NCBI GenBank assembly: GCA_030595665.1
Contig: JAUVCV010000008.1
Span: 1 to 64,000 of the forward strand
From: Methanogenium sp.
GTDB lineage: Archaea; Halobacteriota; Methanomicrobia; Methanomicrobiales; Methanomicrobiaceae
Reading direction: 5' to 3'
DNA: 64,000 bases
Part shown: positions 35,443-45,569 of the stretch, piece by piece
Position numbering within the stretch: position 1 is the first letter of the stretch
Layout: each line of letters starts with the position of its first letter
Notes under the pieces: generated by a model
What the model was told of the DNA's origin: nothing
What the model saw: only the letters and a program-made list of their open reading frames with translations
Database searches by the model: none
Position numbers and translations under genes: made by a program

Positions 35443-37337
35443 TGAAAAAATCTAATATTCCTTGTTCAGAAAAGAGTCTGAAACGTCCGAAAGGTATGAT
35501 GCCGGGGCTTATGGGTGGATTTCTGATCGCAGTCATCATCTGTGTCATCGCTGTTCCGGCGGTGAGTGCGGGTGAAACACTGGGGGCATCCATCACTGTT
35601 TCCTCCACGAGCTTGGAGGTGGGAGAAACCTTCACCTTCACCGGGTCAGCCACCGGAACCAACATCACTGGATGGGCATGGACTTTTGGTGACGGGGATT
35701 CGGCATCCATCCAGAGTACCACACACAGCTATGAAAGTGCGGGAACATTCTCAGTGTCCCTTACCATCACCGATGCAGCAGGGGAAACTGACACCGACAC
35801 CCAGTCGGTTATCGTTACAGAAGCGGCTGTTCCTCTGGAGGCGTCATTCAGTGGCACGCCACTCTCTGGTGAGGCACCACTGACAGTTTCCTTCACTGAT
35901 GAATCAGAAGGTGAACCGACCGGTTGGGAATGGAACTTTGGTGATGGAAGTGCCCTCTCAACAGATCCGAAACCGTCTCACGAGTACACCAGTCAGGGTG
36001 ACTACACCGTCACCCTGACTGTCAAAAACGATGATGGGCCTGACACAAAAATACAGGAAGACTACATCACTGTCATAGCCCCTGTCACTGAAAAGCCACC
36101 TGTTGCCTCGTTTAACACCAATGGGGCGACAGGTGATGCCCCCCTGACCGTGAAATTCACTGATATCTCACCGGCGTTTAACGGTGCAAGCATCGCCATC
36201 CGGAAATGGGATTTTGGTGATGGAAGTGGCATTATAATTATAACTGAACCGAATACTGAACACACCTTCGAGTCTGTTAAAAGCTATACCGTTCGTCTGA
36301 CCGTTACTGATAGTGCCGGGCTGTCGTCTTCTACCACCGAGACAATAACGGCCGAAAATCCCCTAATGGCAGACTTCAAATTCTCCCGGGAAAATCCGAA
36401 AGCAGATGAAAAGGTCACCTTCATCGACCAGTCTGATGGATATCCTGATAAATGGGTATGGGATTTTGATGACACCACGGGTTCCGAGAGTGAAGATCCT
36501 ACCCATACCTTCACCAAAGATGGTGAGTACGACGTAAAACTCATCATAAGAAAGGATGGATTTCCATCAGACTCAGTCACTAAAACAATCACCGTTGGGG
36601 AAGGCACCACAACTGTAACCGGTGATAAACCGGACGCCGATTTTAAATGGTCCTCCGGCCCTGTTGTGGGACAGGCTGTCTCCTTCACCGACACCTCAAC
36701 AGGTACAGGCATCAATCAGTGGAAGTGGGACTTTGATGATTCGATGGACTTCACCGGAAATCGTGAGAGCACGCTCAAAAGTCCTAAGCATACCTACCAG
36801 AACACAGGCAGTTACTATGTGACGCTCACCGTCTGGAATAGCGGCGGCAATGACATCATTGGAAAGACAGTCAACGTAGGCACAGTCCGGCTCAATGCCA
36901 ACTTCAATACCTACCCGTCAAGTGGCACAGCACCACTCTCGGTGCGATTTGTGGATAGTTCCACCGGCGCTGACATCGACTCCTGGTACTGGGATTTTGG
37001 CAATGGCCAGACCTATACCGGCAAATCCCCGTCAAATATTGTATACTCGTCCCCCGGAACCTACACGGTCTCCCTTGAGGTGAAAGACGGCAGCAAGACA
37101 GATGAATATACAAAGAGAATCTCCGTCAGTCCGCAGGCAACAGCTGCAACAGCGAAACCGACCTCCGTTTCCACGGTCACTCCGACGCCTGCCGCCACGG
37201 ATGCCGGGTTTATCGATGGGGAATACCGGAAGATGGTCGGTCTCTATAACGAATATATCAGAATTATCTTCGGGTTCTTTGGCATCGACGATGAACCTGA
37301 CTTCCTCATTATTGCGGTTGACAACAGCCGGGTATGA
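35442..37337 (+). CDS. Secreted multi-PKD-domain surface protein
   Basis: 631 residues: an N-terminal basic stretch and membrane segment or signal (about 20-43), then six PKD domains, each with the W.FGDG/WDFDD core (GWAWTFGDGDS, GWEWNFGDGS, KWDFGDGS, WVWDFDDTT, WKWDFDDSM, WYWDFGNGQ), a Thr-rich linker and a short C-terminal end without a membrane anchor. PKD repeats are typical of archaeal surface layers and adhesins. It overlaps the preceding Yip1-type gene by 1 bp, so the two are probably coexpressed. Confidence 0.9.
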   Translation: MKKSNIPCSEKSLKRPKGMMPGLMGGFLIAVIICVIAVPAVSAGETLGASITVSSTSLEVGETFTFTGSATGTNITGWAWTFGDGDSASIQSTTHSYESAGTFSVSLTITDAAGETDTDTQSVIVTEAAVPLEASFSGTPLSGEAPLTVSFTDESEGEPTGWEWNFGDGSALSTDPKPSHEYTSQGDYTVTLTVKNDDGPDTKIQEDYITVIAPVTEKPPVASFNTNGATGDAPLTVKFTDISPAFNGASIAIRKWDFGDGSGIIIITEPNTEHTFESVKSYTVRLTVTDSAGLSSSTTETITAENPLMADFKFSRENPKADEKVTFIDQSDGYPDKWVWDFDDTTGSESEDPTHTFTKDGEYDVKLIIRKDGFPSDSVTKTITVGEGTTTVTGDKPDADFKWSSGPVVGQAVSFTDTSTGTGINQWKWDFDDSMDFTGNRESTLKSPKHTYQNTGSYYVTLTVWNSGGNDIIGKTVNVGTVRLNANFNTYPSSGTAPLSVRFVDSSTGADIDSWYWDFGNGQTYTGKSPSNIVYSSPGTYTVSLEVKDGSKTDEYTKRISVSPQATAATAKPTSVSTVTPTPAATDAGFIDGEYRKMVGLYNEYIRIIFGFFGIDDEPDFLIIAVDNSRV

Positions 37338-38752
37338 GCCCATTTATTTTTTTGCTCTATTGAATTTCTCATATATCACTGGATGTGCACTGATTCCGGG
37401 CTCTGTTGAAATGGTGTCGGAATAAATACCCCCGACAATGAAGAGGTGGCAATTTAGGCCGGCCTGTCCTTTTGAACCTTTTCTTCCTGAACCATGCAAA
37501 GGTCAAAAGTATATCACATCCCGTTTGCCTGGTTTCTGCAGGGGGCTCGCGGTGAAGGAGTCTTTGCACCATTTCTTGGCTACCGATGTTTTCACCTTTT
37601 TACCCGGTTTACACCAGCAAAGTGTAAACAAAGAGACTCAATAAAATGTCTGTATTGGAGCTTATTCTTCTAAATATGTATAGTATATAGAGAAGTGTAT
37701 AGAGAGTAAGGGAAGTTTACATGCACCCGGGAGAACACACAGCATGTCTGATTATTTTGCAGTGGTACTGGCTTGTGTCTCTGTGAATCCGGCGCGAGTG
37801 TAAATGAAACGATGAGTCGTACATGCACGCAGGAATTGTATAATCATGGCCATAATGGACATTATTTCAAATTTAAACACGAAAATTATACAAATAATTC
37901 GTGTGTAAAAGTGATAAACAACCATCTGAATAGCATAAACGGGGTACTGCATCTCACCTGTTTTTGTAACCCTTCATCCACCCTTTTGGACCCTCTGCGT
38001 TGAGGAATCGGGGGGTGAAACGGACGTATTTTCTGCTCGTTTTTATTGCCGGAAAAATACCGCTTTAATGCCCGCCATTTGCTTAAAATACGGTTTATTG
38101 CGAACTACTAAGGGGTTGCTATTGGCGGATATTTTAGGAAGATGTTATGGGTCGTCTCAACTGAGAACGGCCCGTTACGGACATCTGTGTGGACACGTTT
38201 TTCCGGGGTGCGGGTCTGGAGGGTCTGCTATTTTTTTGAGCGTTATATGGTCCCCGATTCAGGGGTTTTGCCTAAATTGATGAGATTATTTGTTGGCAAC
38301 TGCAGGATTTCTATTGTGCTTTAAAGAGTCTGGCAATTTTGAAATGCCTGTTTGTCTGTGATGAGATATTTTTGGGAATTGGAAAGGTACACGAGACATT
38401 GTCTCTTATGAATTCAGGAAATGTTTTCATAAGATTGAGGCACCTGTTCTCATGTATTTATTGAGAAACTCCGGTTTGTTTTTGGTCAAATGAATCCAGA
38501 GCTCCAGTACGGTTTATTTTTCCTGTCGTTATTTTTTTAGAAGATTTCTACAAGGCTTTTTTTCGTTATCTCAATACACATCCTGCCCCGTGCCATATTC
38601 AATTGATTATTAGTCTGGAAGAACCTAAATTTAGGCAGAGCCCGGAAATACTCCGGTTTATATGTCCGAACAGGCCTGTTTCTCTCCTCCAGGTTATGTA
38701 TGTATACAATCGGGTACACGCCTTTGCAGGCGAATGAAATCCGTGCAGAGGT
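37338..38752. other. Gene-free spacer with a dispersed repeat and an inverted repeat
   Basis: About 1.4 kb lacking any credible gene; the short open frames have no family resemblance and no ribosome sites. It contains one copy of the dispersed repeat (37955-38240) and an inverted repeat CACGAA ... TTCGTG at 37879-37904. The part from 38241 to 38752 is AT rich and contains the promoter for the kinase at 38759. Confidence 0.55.
37955..38240 (+). repeat. Dispersed non-coding repeat, copy A
   Basis: Shares an ordered series of words with the tandem copies at 56697-57225: CGGACGTATTTT, GCCGGAAAA, TAATGC, AAATACGG, CTA(A)GGGGT.GCTATTG.CGGAT, and GTGTGGA.. followed by GTTTTTCC. Divergence is moderate (clearly alignable by eye with small gaps). 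No open frame is conserved among the copies, so it is not a gene. Confidence 0.7.
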
Positions 38753-38758
38753 ATGCAT

Positions 38759-40654
38759 ATGAACAAACAATATTCTCTTTCTGTTCAGGAAGCTCTTGAC
38801 GCACTGCCGGCGCAGGTGTTCTCCCTCACTCCCGATCTAAGGTATATTACTGCCAATAATGCTCATGCCGCATTCATCGACAGGGACCTGTCTCTCATCA
38901 TAGACCAGCCGGTGGATGCAGTCATACCCGGAGGAGTTGATACCGGTATCCCTGACCTCTGCCGTCGGGTCCTTGCCGAAAAACGCAGGATAAGCGGGAT
39001 GATTCATATGGCAGACCGATTAGCCCGTCCCGGCACTTTTGTTTTGACGGTATCGCCACTGGAGGAGACAGATGGCACCATCGGTGCTCTCATCTGTCAT
39101 GTGTTTGAGGTCGGACCGGGGGGTATGCCGCAGTCCATGCCCATGGCAGCCGTTCAGGCTGGTGCACCAGGGCTTTCAAAGTCGGACATTCTCGCCCGGA
39201 ATGACCGGGTGACCCTCCCTGACATCCTAAATGACTTCTCCGTTCCTACATTCAAATACATCCTGAATTCCATTCCGTATGGGATTGTCATCATTGATAT
39301 GAACAAGCGTATCCGGTTCATCAATAACATGGCCCTTGAACTTTCGGGGTACCGCTCGGATGATGATCTGCTGGGGAGAATCTGCCACCGGCTCCTCTGC
39401 CCAACAGAGATGGACCAGTGTCCTATTCTGGACTTTGGAATGTCTTTTGACCGGACAGAGCGCAAACTTCTCACTGAATCCGGTATTGAGATCCCGGTCC
39501 TGAAAACCGGGTTGCGGATCAATCTCGGGGGAGAAGATCTCCTTTTAGAGACGTTCATTGATCTCAGGAACACAAAAGATCTCGCGGTGGCCTACCAGAG
39601 AAGTGAGGAGCGCTATCAAACCATATTTGAAAACACCGGGTCGGGGATGCTTATCTATGATGAGGATGGGAGAATTCTTCTTGCAAACGAAGAGATGCGG
39701 CATATCTCCGGAAGGAACAGTGCCTTCTTCCAGGATCATCCGTCGGTTTTCAGCCTGGTGGCAGCGGAGGATTTTGACCGGATGCGGGAGGAACACGTCC
39801 GGATAACTTCCTGCCCGAATCAGAGCAGAGCCTCGGTGGAGACGGAGTTCAGGCTGGTTTCAGCGGACTTGTCCTCCAATCATATCCATGCAACCATCGT
39901 TGTCATCCCCGGCACCACCATATCGGTTGCCTCATTGATCGACATCACTGACCTTAGAAAGACCGAAGCAGCCCTGATGCTTGCGAATAAAAAACTCAAG
40001 ACACTCTCCCGGATTACCCGTCATGACATCAGCAACCAGTTGACTGCGCTTCTGCTCATTCTGGACATCATCCAGCATCAGCTTGACGAACCGGTTGGCA
40101 TCGAGGGTGAGGAGGATCTGCTGGCACGGGCAGTCTCTCTGGTCTACTCCGTTCAGTCACAGACGGATTTTGCGAGTGAATATGAGAGAGTGGGAGTAGA
40201 TAAACCAGTCTGGATCAACCTGAAGGATGCAGTGAAGGAGAGTGCCGGAGACCCGGCATTCAGCGGTATCCGGTTCCGGTGCACGATTCCCCCCACACTT
40301 TTGGTATTCTGTGATGCAATGATCGCAAAGGTGTTCTACAATCTCTTTGAAAACGCTGTCCGGCACGGCGGGGGTGTCACCGGGATCTCCCTCTCCTTCG
40401 AGGAGAAGGAGGATACCGGGGTGTTCACTATTCGGGATAATGGCACTGGTGTCCCTGACGAGAAGAAGTCCTCCATTTTTGCGGAAGGATATGGGGAACA
40501 TACCGGCCTTGGTCTCTACGTAATCCAGTCCATCCTCGCTATTACCGGGCTCACCATTGAGGAGACAGGTGTCTATACCGAAGGAGCTGCCTTTGCAATA
40601 ACAATATCAAAGGGGAACTACCGATTCGATGAACCAGCCCTTATCAGGGGATAA
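38759..40654 (+). CDS. Cytoplasmic PAS sensor histidine kinase
   Basis: 631 residues from ATG 38759 (ATG 38753 is in frame 6 bp earlier; GAGGT at 38748 fits 38759 better). There are no membrane segments. Three PAS domains: 8-125, 165-280 (with a Cys set CHRLLCPTEMDQCPI) and 285-400, then the archaeal-type dimerisation helix LSRITRHDISNQLTALLLIL and HATPase_c (NLFENAVRHGG, RDNGTGVP, GYGEHTGLGLYV). The kinase core is the same subtype as the protein at 19143. It is orphan: no regulator gene nearby. Confidence 0.92.
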   Translation: MNKQYSLSVQEALDALPAQVFSLTPDLRYITANNAHAAFIDRDLSLIIDQPVDAVIPGGVDTGIPDLCRRVLAEKRRISGMIHMADRLARPGTFVLTVSPLEETDGTIGALICHVFEVGPGGMPQSMPMAAVQAGAPGLSKSDILARNDRVTLPDILNDFSVPTFKYILNSIPYGIVIIDMNKRIRFINNMALELSGYRSDDDLLGRICHRLLCPTEMDQCPILDFGMSFDRTERKLLTESGIEIPVLKTGLRINLGGEDLLLETFIDLRNTKDLAVAYQRSEERYQTIFENTGSGMLIYDEDGRILLANEEMRHISGRNSAFFQDHPSVFSLVAAEDFDRMREEHVRITSCPNQSRASVETEFRLVSADLSSNHIHATIVVIPGTTISVASLIDITDLRKTEAALMLANKKLKTLSRITRHDISNQLTALLLILDIIQHQLDEPVGIEGEEDLLARAVSLVYSVQSQTDFASEYERVGVDKPVWINLKDAVKESAGDPAFSGIRFRCTIPPTLLVFCDAMIAKVFYNLFENAVRHGGGVTGISLSFEEKEDTGVFTIRDNGTGVPDEKKSSIFAEGYGEHTGLGLYVIQSILAITGLTIEETGVYTEGAAFAITISKGNYRFDEPALIRG

Positions 40655-40850
40655 GTGAGTTGCCTGTCTGGGGCAGGAACCGGAAATGCCCTTTCTATGA
40701 TGGTTTTTCTCTTTTGAAAAGCAGAAGCATGATCTCTATCAGGCGAAGTCCAGAAGAGGCTCTCAGATGCCGGGCATAGAATAACCGCATGCTGCGCAGA
40801 TGGTTCCGGACAGGCACGGGTGAGGGTATGTGCCAATAAAAAAATATGAA

Positions 40851-41600
40851 TTATTTTTTCGCTTTTCCCTGGTTCGCAACGGCCTGCATCGCTGCATTAA
40901 CCGCATCTTTGTCACCGAGGAAATATGAACGGATGGGCGTTAATTCCTCATCAAGTTCATAAACAAGTGGCATGCCGGTCGGGATATTGAGCTGTGAGAT
41001 GTCTTCGTCTGAGATGCCTTCAAGATTTTTTATGAGCGCCCGCAGACTGTTCCCGTGGGCGGTGATGAGAACATTCTTCCCTGATTTTATCGCCGGGGCA
41101 ATCTCATCGTTCCAGATGGGAAGGAAGCGGGAAACGGTGTCCTTCAGGCATTCAGTGAGAGGAATTTCATCCGGCAAAAGGGTGGCATATCGTGGGTCAT
41201 TTACCGGTGAGCGTTCATCATCCGCTGCAAGGGGTTGGGGTGGAATAGTGTAACTTCTCCGCCAGATGAATACCTGTTCATCACCATATTCAGCGGCGGT
41301 TTCTGCCTTGTTTAATCCCTGCAGGGCGCCGTAGTGGCGTTCGTTCAGACGCCAGGAGCGGTGCACAGGAATCCACATCCGGTCAAGTTCATCAAGCGTG
41401 ATCCAGAGAGTCCGTATGGCCCGTTTCAGAACTGAGGTATAGGCGATATCGAAAGTGAATCCTTTCTGGCTAAGCAGTTTTCCTGCTGCATGTGCCTCTG
41501 TCAGCCCTTTTTCTGAGAGGTCAACATCGGTCCACCCGGTAAACCGGTTCTCCCGGTTCCATTCGCTCTCCCCGTGGCGCAGTAATACCAGTCTGTACAT
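40851..41600 (-). CDS. gpmA: 2,3-bisphosphoglycerate-dependent phosphoglycerate mutase
   Basis: 249 residues from Met 41600 ([15 protein letters not shown]), preceded by GGAG six bases upstream. The LLRHGE phospho-His motif, [29 protein letters not shown] and [16 protein letters not shown] are full dPGM signatures. It interconverts 3- and 2-phosphoglycerate in gluconeogenesis/glycolysis. Most archaea use the unrelated cofactor-independent enzyme, so this is likely of bacterial origin. Monocistronic, convergent with the kinase gene. Confidence 0.95.
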   Translation of the reverse strand: MYRLVLLRHGESEWNRENRFTGWTDVDLSEKGLTEAHAAGKLLSQKGFTFDIAYTSVLKRAIRTLWITLDELDRMWIPVHRSWRLNERHYGALQGLNKAETAAEYGDEQVFIWRRSYTIPPQPLAADDERSPVNDPRYATLLPDEIPLTECLKDTVSRFLPIWNDEIAPAIKSGKNVLITAHGNSLRALIKNLEGISDEDISQLNIPTGMPLVYELDEELTPIRSYFLGDKDAVNAAMQAVANQGKAKK

Positions 41601-41715
41601 GTATGTCTCCTGCATACCTCTTGCCGGGACAAAAAAAATACCTTGCCATCCTGCCCGTTCCCTCTGGGGTATTATTTCCCACGCGTTCGGGAGAAATGCA
41701 CAATTTTCCCGCCTT

Positions 41716-42633
41716 TCAGGTGATCAAAAACGTGATGAGGGGGAGGGAAACAAGCGAGAGGATGGTTGTGAGGAATACTCCTTTGGAGGCGATGGTGGAG
41801 TCCACATGATACTCTTCTGCAAGCATCACTGCGTTTGCTGCAACCGGCATTGCGGCAAGAAGCACCGGCACACCCAAAAGGAATGGCCCCGAGACGAAAG
41901 GCCGGAGGATGAGGAAAACTGCGAGCGGGATGACACAGAGGCGCAGCAGGGTGATGACCCAGATTCTTTTGTCCGTAAAGAGCCCCTCAAAAGGCAGAGT
42001 TGCAAGAAGTGCTCCTACGACGACCATTGCAAGCGGGGTGGTGGTGCTGCCAAGGAGGGTGAATACGTCAGCAAACGGTGACGGAATATGAACCTGGAGT
42101 ACGAAGAGAATGAGCCCTGCCACCGATGCGATGAGGCCCGTGTTTAAGAAGAGTTTTGGATCCAGGTACTGGCCCATGTCAGGTCTGAGCATCAGAACAC
42201 CCACTGAGAAAAGCAGGATACTGAATGTAAGGTTGAATATGGATACATAGAAGATAGCTTCAGGTCCGAATACCGCTCCTGCAACCGGGATGCCCATGAA
42301 CCCGAGGTTTGAGAAGACAAGCATAAACTTCATGACGCCCTCCTCCAGATCAGAGTCTGCAATGAATCGTGGCACAGTGAAGGCGAGTGCAAAGGAGATC
42401 CCATAAAATACGCCCAGTCCGAGCAGGATGCCACCTGCATTGGCCACCAGTTCTTCAGTGATGGGAACTTGCATTGCCATAACAATCAGGGCCGGAAGGC
42501 TCACATTCACGACGAATGAGGAGAGTCCACGGGCACCGTCCGGGCCAATAACGCCAGTACGCCTGCAGAGAAAACCGACACCCATCAGAAGAAAAAGAAT
42601 GATGATACTCTCTGCGATCACCGCGATACTCAT
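41716..42633 (-). CDS. AEC (auxin efflux carrier) family transporter
   Basis: 305 residues with about ten membrane segments in the two-half arrangement of the AEC/BART superfamily. It has [33 protein letters not shown] at the start and [17 protein letters not shown] and [13 protein letters not shown] in the second half. Family members carry organic acids such as malate or malonate; the substrate is unknown here. Monocistronic on the minus strand. Confidence 0.9.
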   Translation of the reverse strand: MSIAVIAESIIILFLLMGVGFLCRRTGVIGPDGARGLSSFVVNVSLPALIVMAMQVPITEELVANAGGILLGLGVFYGISFALAFTVPRFIADSDLEEGVMKFMLVFSNLGFMGIPVAGAVFGPEAIFYVSIFNLTFSILLFSVGVLMLRPDMGQYLDPKLFLNTGLIASVAGLILFVLQVHIPSPFADVFTLLGSTTTPLAMVVVGALLATLPFEGLFTDKRIWVITLLRLCVIPLAVFLILRPFVSGPFLLGVPVLLAAMPVAANAVMLAEEYHVDSTIASKGVFLTTILSLVSLPLITFLIT

Positions 42634-42702
42634 ATGTCCTATACAATTAGTGACCTGATAAAATACGTTTTACGGAAGTGGCGTGAACAAAAAAAAGAGA
42701 GA

Positions 42703-43605
42703 TTACCGGCGAATAACCACCAGTGCTGCGGCACACCCGAGAATTGCCACCATTATCCCGAATCCGGGAGTTGGTGTGGCCGTCGGTGCGGATGTGGTTG
42801 GGGCTGTTGTCTCAGGCACAGGGGTCTCTGTTTCCGGCATTGTTGCAGGCACAGCAGTTGTTTCTTCCACGACTGGCGGGGTTGTTGCAACAGGTGACTC
42901 TGTTCTTGTGGCCGGGGGTGCAGACGCTACACTCACGGATTTTATGAAGAAGTCAGAGACCGGCTGTGGACCCATAATCATTTCACTCTCAGGGCAGGCT
43001 GATGCGGGTGCCTCACCTTTGATGAAGAGGATCTTCAGGTACTGCTGGTTTCCTGTCTCCACTGCATCCCAGTTTTCTGCCGGTCTTAGTGTCTCCGTCC
43101 CAACGTCTGATACTATATATTCCTTACCGTTTGAATCATATCCGACAGTCTTCGTGGTCACGTCCACCGAATTAGCGTAGCAGACTGACCCTACACAAGA
43201 GTCACACTTTGGGTCTGCGGTATATGTTACCTTGTAGTTGCCAACAAATGGTGCCACCATGGCGTTCGGGTCGCCGACCATCCAGAGCAGTTGTTTCTGG
43301 GTGGACTGTTTTGACCCGACAAGCCCGATTGCAATCCACTTTTCGCCGCCCATCAGGGTGCCGACAACTTCATCCCCCTGTTTGATGTTTTCAAAGAGTG
43401 CGTCAAATGTCGAGGTGCCCTGGATAGTCACCGGGTCAAGGGGTGCGAACTGCTTTCCGTCCCACTGTGCAGATACCTTCACGTCAAGTGCGCCTGACAC
43501 CTGATCTGCCTTTGTTACTTTTCCCAGATATGTCTCTTCCAGTTCAACTGCCGCTGCGGGCATCACAATACACATTGCAATGAGAAGGATGATCGAAAAT
43601 TTCAT
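42703..43605 (-). CDS. Secreted protein with PGF-CTERM-like sorting signal
   Basis: 300 residues from Met 43605 (MKFSIILLIAMCIVMPAAA), a clear signal peptide; the longer frame to 43677 lacks one. The mature domain (about 20-225) contains two Cys pairs (CDSCVGSVCY and a later single Cys) and is of unknown fold. A Thr/Pro stalk follows, then TPTPGFGIMVAILGCAAALVVIRR, which matches the PGF-CTERM pattern recognised by archaeosortase A: PGF, hydrophobic helix, Arg cluster. So the protein is probably lipid-anchored after cleavage. Function unknown. Confidence 0.85.
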   Translation of the reverse strand: MKFSIILLIAMCIVMPAAAVELEETYLGKVTKADQVSGALDVKVSAQWDGKQFAPLDPVTIQGTSTFDALFENIKQGDEVVGTLMGGEKWIAIGLVGSKQSTQKQLLWMVGDPNAMVAPFVGNYKVTYTADPKCDSCVGSVCYANSVDVTTKTVGYDSNGKEYIVSDVGTETLRPAENWDAVETGNQQYLKILFIKGEAPASACPESEMIMGPQPVSDFFIKSVSVASAPPATRTESPVATTPPVVEETTAVPATMPETETPVPETTAPTTSAPTATPTPGFGIMVAILGCAAALVVIRR

Positions 43606-43868
43606 TATGTGTCGTCTTGTCAATAGAACACACCTCCACCGGGGCGTGCGTTGCCTCCGGTCTGTGTTATTCTTCAAATACTACCCCTCTCTATAATAAT
43701 CTTAGGTACTGATTTGGGCCTGAAAGGATATGGTGGTACATTTCGGGCCGTCCGTGGGGGACCGGTTGTTCGACCGAACGAATATTTTACCGGCAGTGGT
43801 GCATATCCGGCATTCAGACGGACACCCCTCTGGTGGCGTATCTGCCGGGAGTTCAGGAACAAAAACAA

Positions 43869-44162
43869 TTATTCTGTCTTTTTCATTTTCTTTCGGGCGT
43901 CATCGATGGCCTCGTTTATGGCCTTCTCCATCTTCTTTCCAGCTTTTTTTGCCTCTTTTTCCACGTGTTCCCGTCCTTTTTTGGTGCCGAAGAGCGTCTT
44001 TCCAAGGCTTGTTACATCGTCCACTGCACTGGAGACCGATTTCCTGGCTGTACTGATGATCTCTTCAATATTAACCTCGGGTTCGACGTTCTCTTTCTCC
44101 GCGCCGGGTATTGGTTCTTCCACCCATACCCCTTTCTCAAAGTGTCCTCGTGTTCCTGCCAT
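43869..44162 (-). CDS. Small charged helical protein of unknown function
   Basis: 97 residues, hydrophilic, with a Glu/Lys-rich C-terminal half (KKGREHVEKEAKKAGKKMEK) predicted to be a long amphipathic helix. No membrane segment or motif. The Val/Glu-rich start (MAGTRGHFEKGVWVEE) resembles short proteins seen in other methanogens. It precedes the Yip1-type pseudogene on the opposite side of a 170-bp spacer. Confidence 0.6.
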   Translation of the reverse strand: MAGTRGHFEKGVWVEEPIPGAEKENVEPEVNIEEIISTARKSVSSAVDDVTSLGKTLFGTKKGREHVEKEAKKAGKKMEKAINEAIDDARKKMKKTE

Positions 44163-44628
44163 CGTATATCAGGGAAATATTCTCATTTGTCTTTAATAAT
44201 GGCACGGGTTGTTTCAACATTGGCCTCAGGATTCCTGTTACTCTGTATTGATATGGGGATCTTCTGTGGATTTTCAAAGAAAACAGTCTGCCTGTCCTGT
44301 GGTACTCTTTCCTTTCCCCTTTCCTGTCGTTATTTATTGGCATGGGAGTGAGAAAAACTGCGTATAATTATAGCCAAAGAAGAGAGGGGCAATAACGAAT
44401 CCGCAGACTCCGGTGAGGAAAAGAGCAGGGATGAAGACAGCAGCAACTGCCCGGGCAGTGGAGAGTGCAGTTCCCTGATTCCAATTATGGTGACGACAAG
44501 ACTCCAGAGACTGGCGATGATGACTGCCAGTGGTACCCATCCGATGAGAAGAGCAGGTGTTGCACCATAGATGAGGGCCTGGACCATTTCTGAAACGCCA
44601 TATTTTGCACCGCAAATCACGGGTGTAA

Positions 44629-45219
44629 CCTATGTTTGCCCGTTTGGATTCACTCACCTGAGGAGACTATCCACCAGGGCGATCAAAATTTCCCCATTTT
44701 TGTCACTGATGCAGTGTGCGACGTTTGCAGCATTGCAGCAGGTTTGCAGCAACATTGCAGCACCTGCTGCAAAGATAAAAATGGGGTTTCCGGCTGAATG
44801 AGACTATTCTAATAGAGAATAGAGAGACGCTTCTTCTATGGTATAGTAAGTTGCAGCAAAACGCGACCACACAGCCCCTGGACATTTTCTGTACGGGTGT
44901 GTCCCCCTGTCTGTGTGTTCCGGCAGATGCTGCAAACAAAAATGCTTCCCCCGCAATTATGGATGGAAATGCAGAAAAAAACAATATTATCGCCTGGTAT
45001 GGTTGCAGCACATGCTGCAACCCCGCTGCAACCTGCTGTATGTGCTGCAAACAGGGGTGTATCCTGCTCCTCTCCGGCATCCCTGATCAACCGGGTATTC
45101 CTCAGCGCTTGCCGGTTTCTCCGGGGCACTGTTCTCTCCTGCAGTGGAGGGTGTTGGTCTCCCAGTCGCAACACCATATGCGATATCGCTGTGCCGGTCG
45201 TGTCAATGTCGGGCTGTAA
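44629..45219. mobile_element. Insertion of about 590 bp within the Yip1-type pseudogene
   Basis: Sequence lying between the two gene halves. An inverted pair GACTATCCA (44665-44673) and TGGATAGTC (45222-45230) is near the ends, and an imperfect direct repeat CGGGTGTAA (44620-44628) / CGGGCTGTAA (45210-45219) could be a target duplication. No transposase-like frame is present; a Cys-rich open frame at 44851-45219 has no support. Inside are a stem formed by TTTCCCCATTTTTGTC (44689-44704) with its near-complement at 44775-44791, and many TTGCAGCA/TGCTGCAA octamers. Borders are approximate. Confidence 0.5.
44725..45050. repeat. Cluster of nine TTGCAGCA/TGCTGCAA octamers
   Basis: Exact octamers start at 44725, 44733, 44744, 44755, 44851 and 45003 (TTGCAGCA) and at 44765, 44928, 45013 and 45043 (TGCTGCAA), ten in all counting both orientations. 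The first five start 8, 11, 11 and 10 bp apart, about one helical turn. GGTTGCAGCA-CA-TGCTGCAACC at 45001-45022 is a perfect palindrome. This looks like an array of protein-binding sites. Confidence 0.65.
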
Positions 45220-45569
45220 GATGGATAGTCGCACTTGCCACAACCATGGTGAAGATCCCGAAGAGAAAACTGCCAGCAATGGCAGCGATGATTGAATGTG
45301 CCCCCACGGGTGTGGTGCTTATGAAGGGGACGCTACAGGAGAAGGCCCCCACACCTCCCCGTATAATCACGCCGGAGAGAATGCTGTGAATACAGAGGGC
45401 CGTGATAAAGAAGAGGACTACCTTTATGGGGGTGCCTTCATGTGCCTGGTGAAAGAATGGTGCAGGTTTCAGGAAAATATATCCTGCCTCCAAGATGAAT
45501 CCCTCTCTCATATGGAGCGGGTATCCTTTCCCTGAGAATAAAAACTATGTATGACGGGAATACAGGACG

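Larger units (their letters stand above)
44334..45511 (-). pseudogene. Yip1-family membrane protein gene, interrupted and frameshifted
   Basis: The 5' half (45511 to about 45220) reads a Yip1-type N-terminus: YIFLKPAPFFHQAHEG, then KVVLFFITALCIHSILSGVI and later AAIAGSFLFGIFTMVVASA and TIHL. The 3' half (about 44628 to 44334) continues the fold: GAKYGVSEMVQALIYGATPA, LLIGWVPLAVIIASLWSLVV, IIGIREL, then, after a one-frame shift near 44470, LSTARAVAAVFIPALFLTGV. About 590 bp of unrelated sequence separates the halves. The two halves and their order match one Yip1 protein such as the C-terminal domain at 34890-35440, so I read it as one broken gene. Confidence 0.72.

Noticed and set aside
41455-42081. 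208-codon frame spanning gpmA start and the AEC gene
   Set aside because: Antisense to two well-supported genes.
44851-45219. Cys-rich 122-codon frame (CSTCCNPAATCCMCC)
   Set aside because: The Cys residues arise from TGCTGCAA repeats; no ribosome site, and it lies in the insert that breaks the Yip1 gene.
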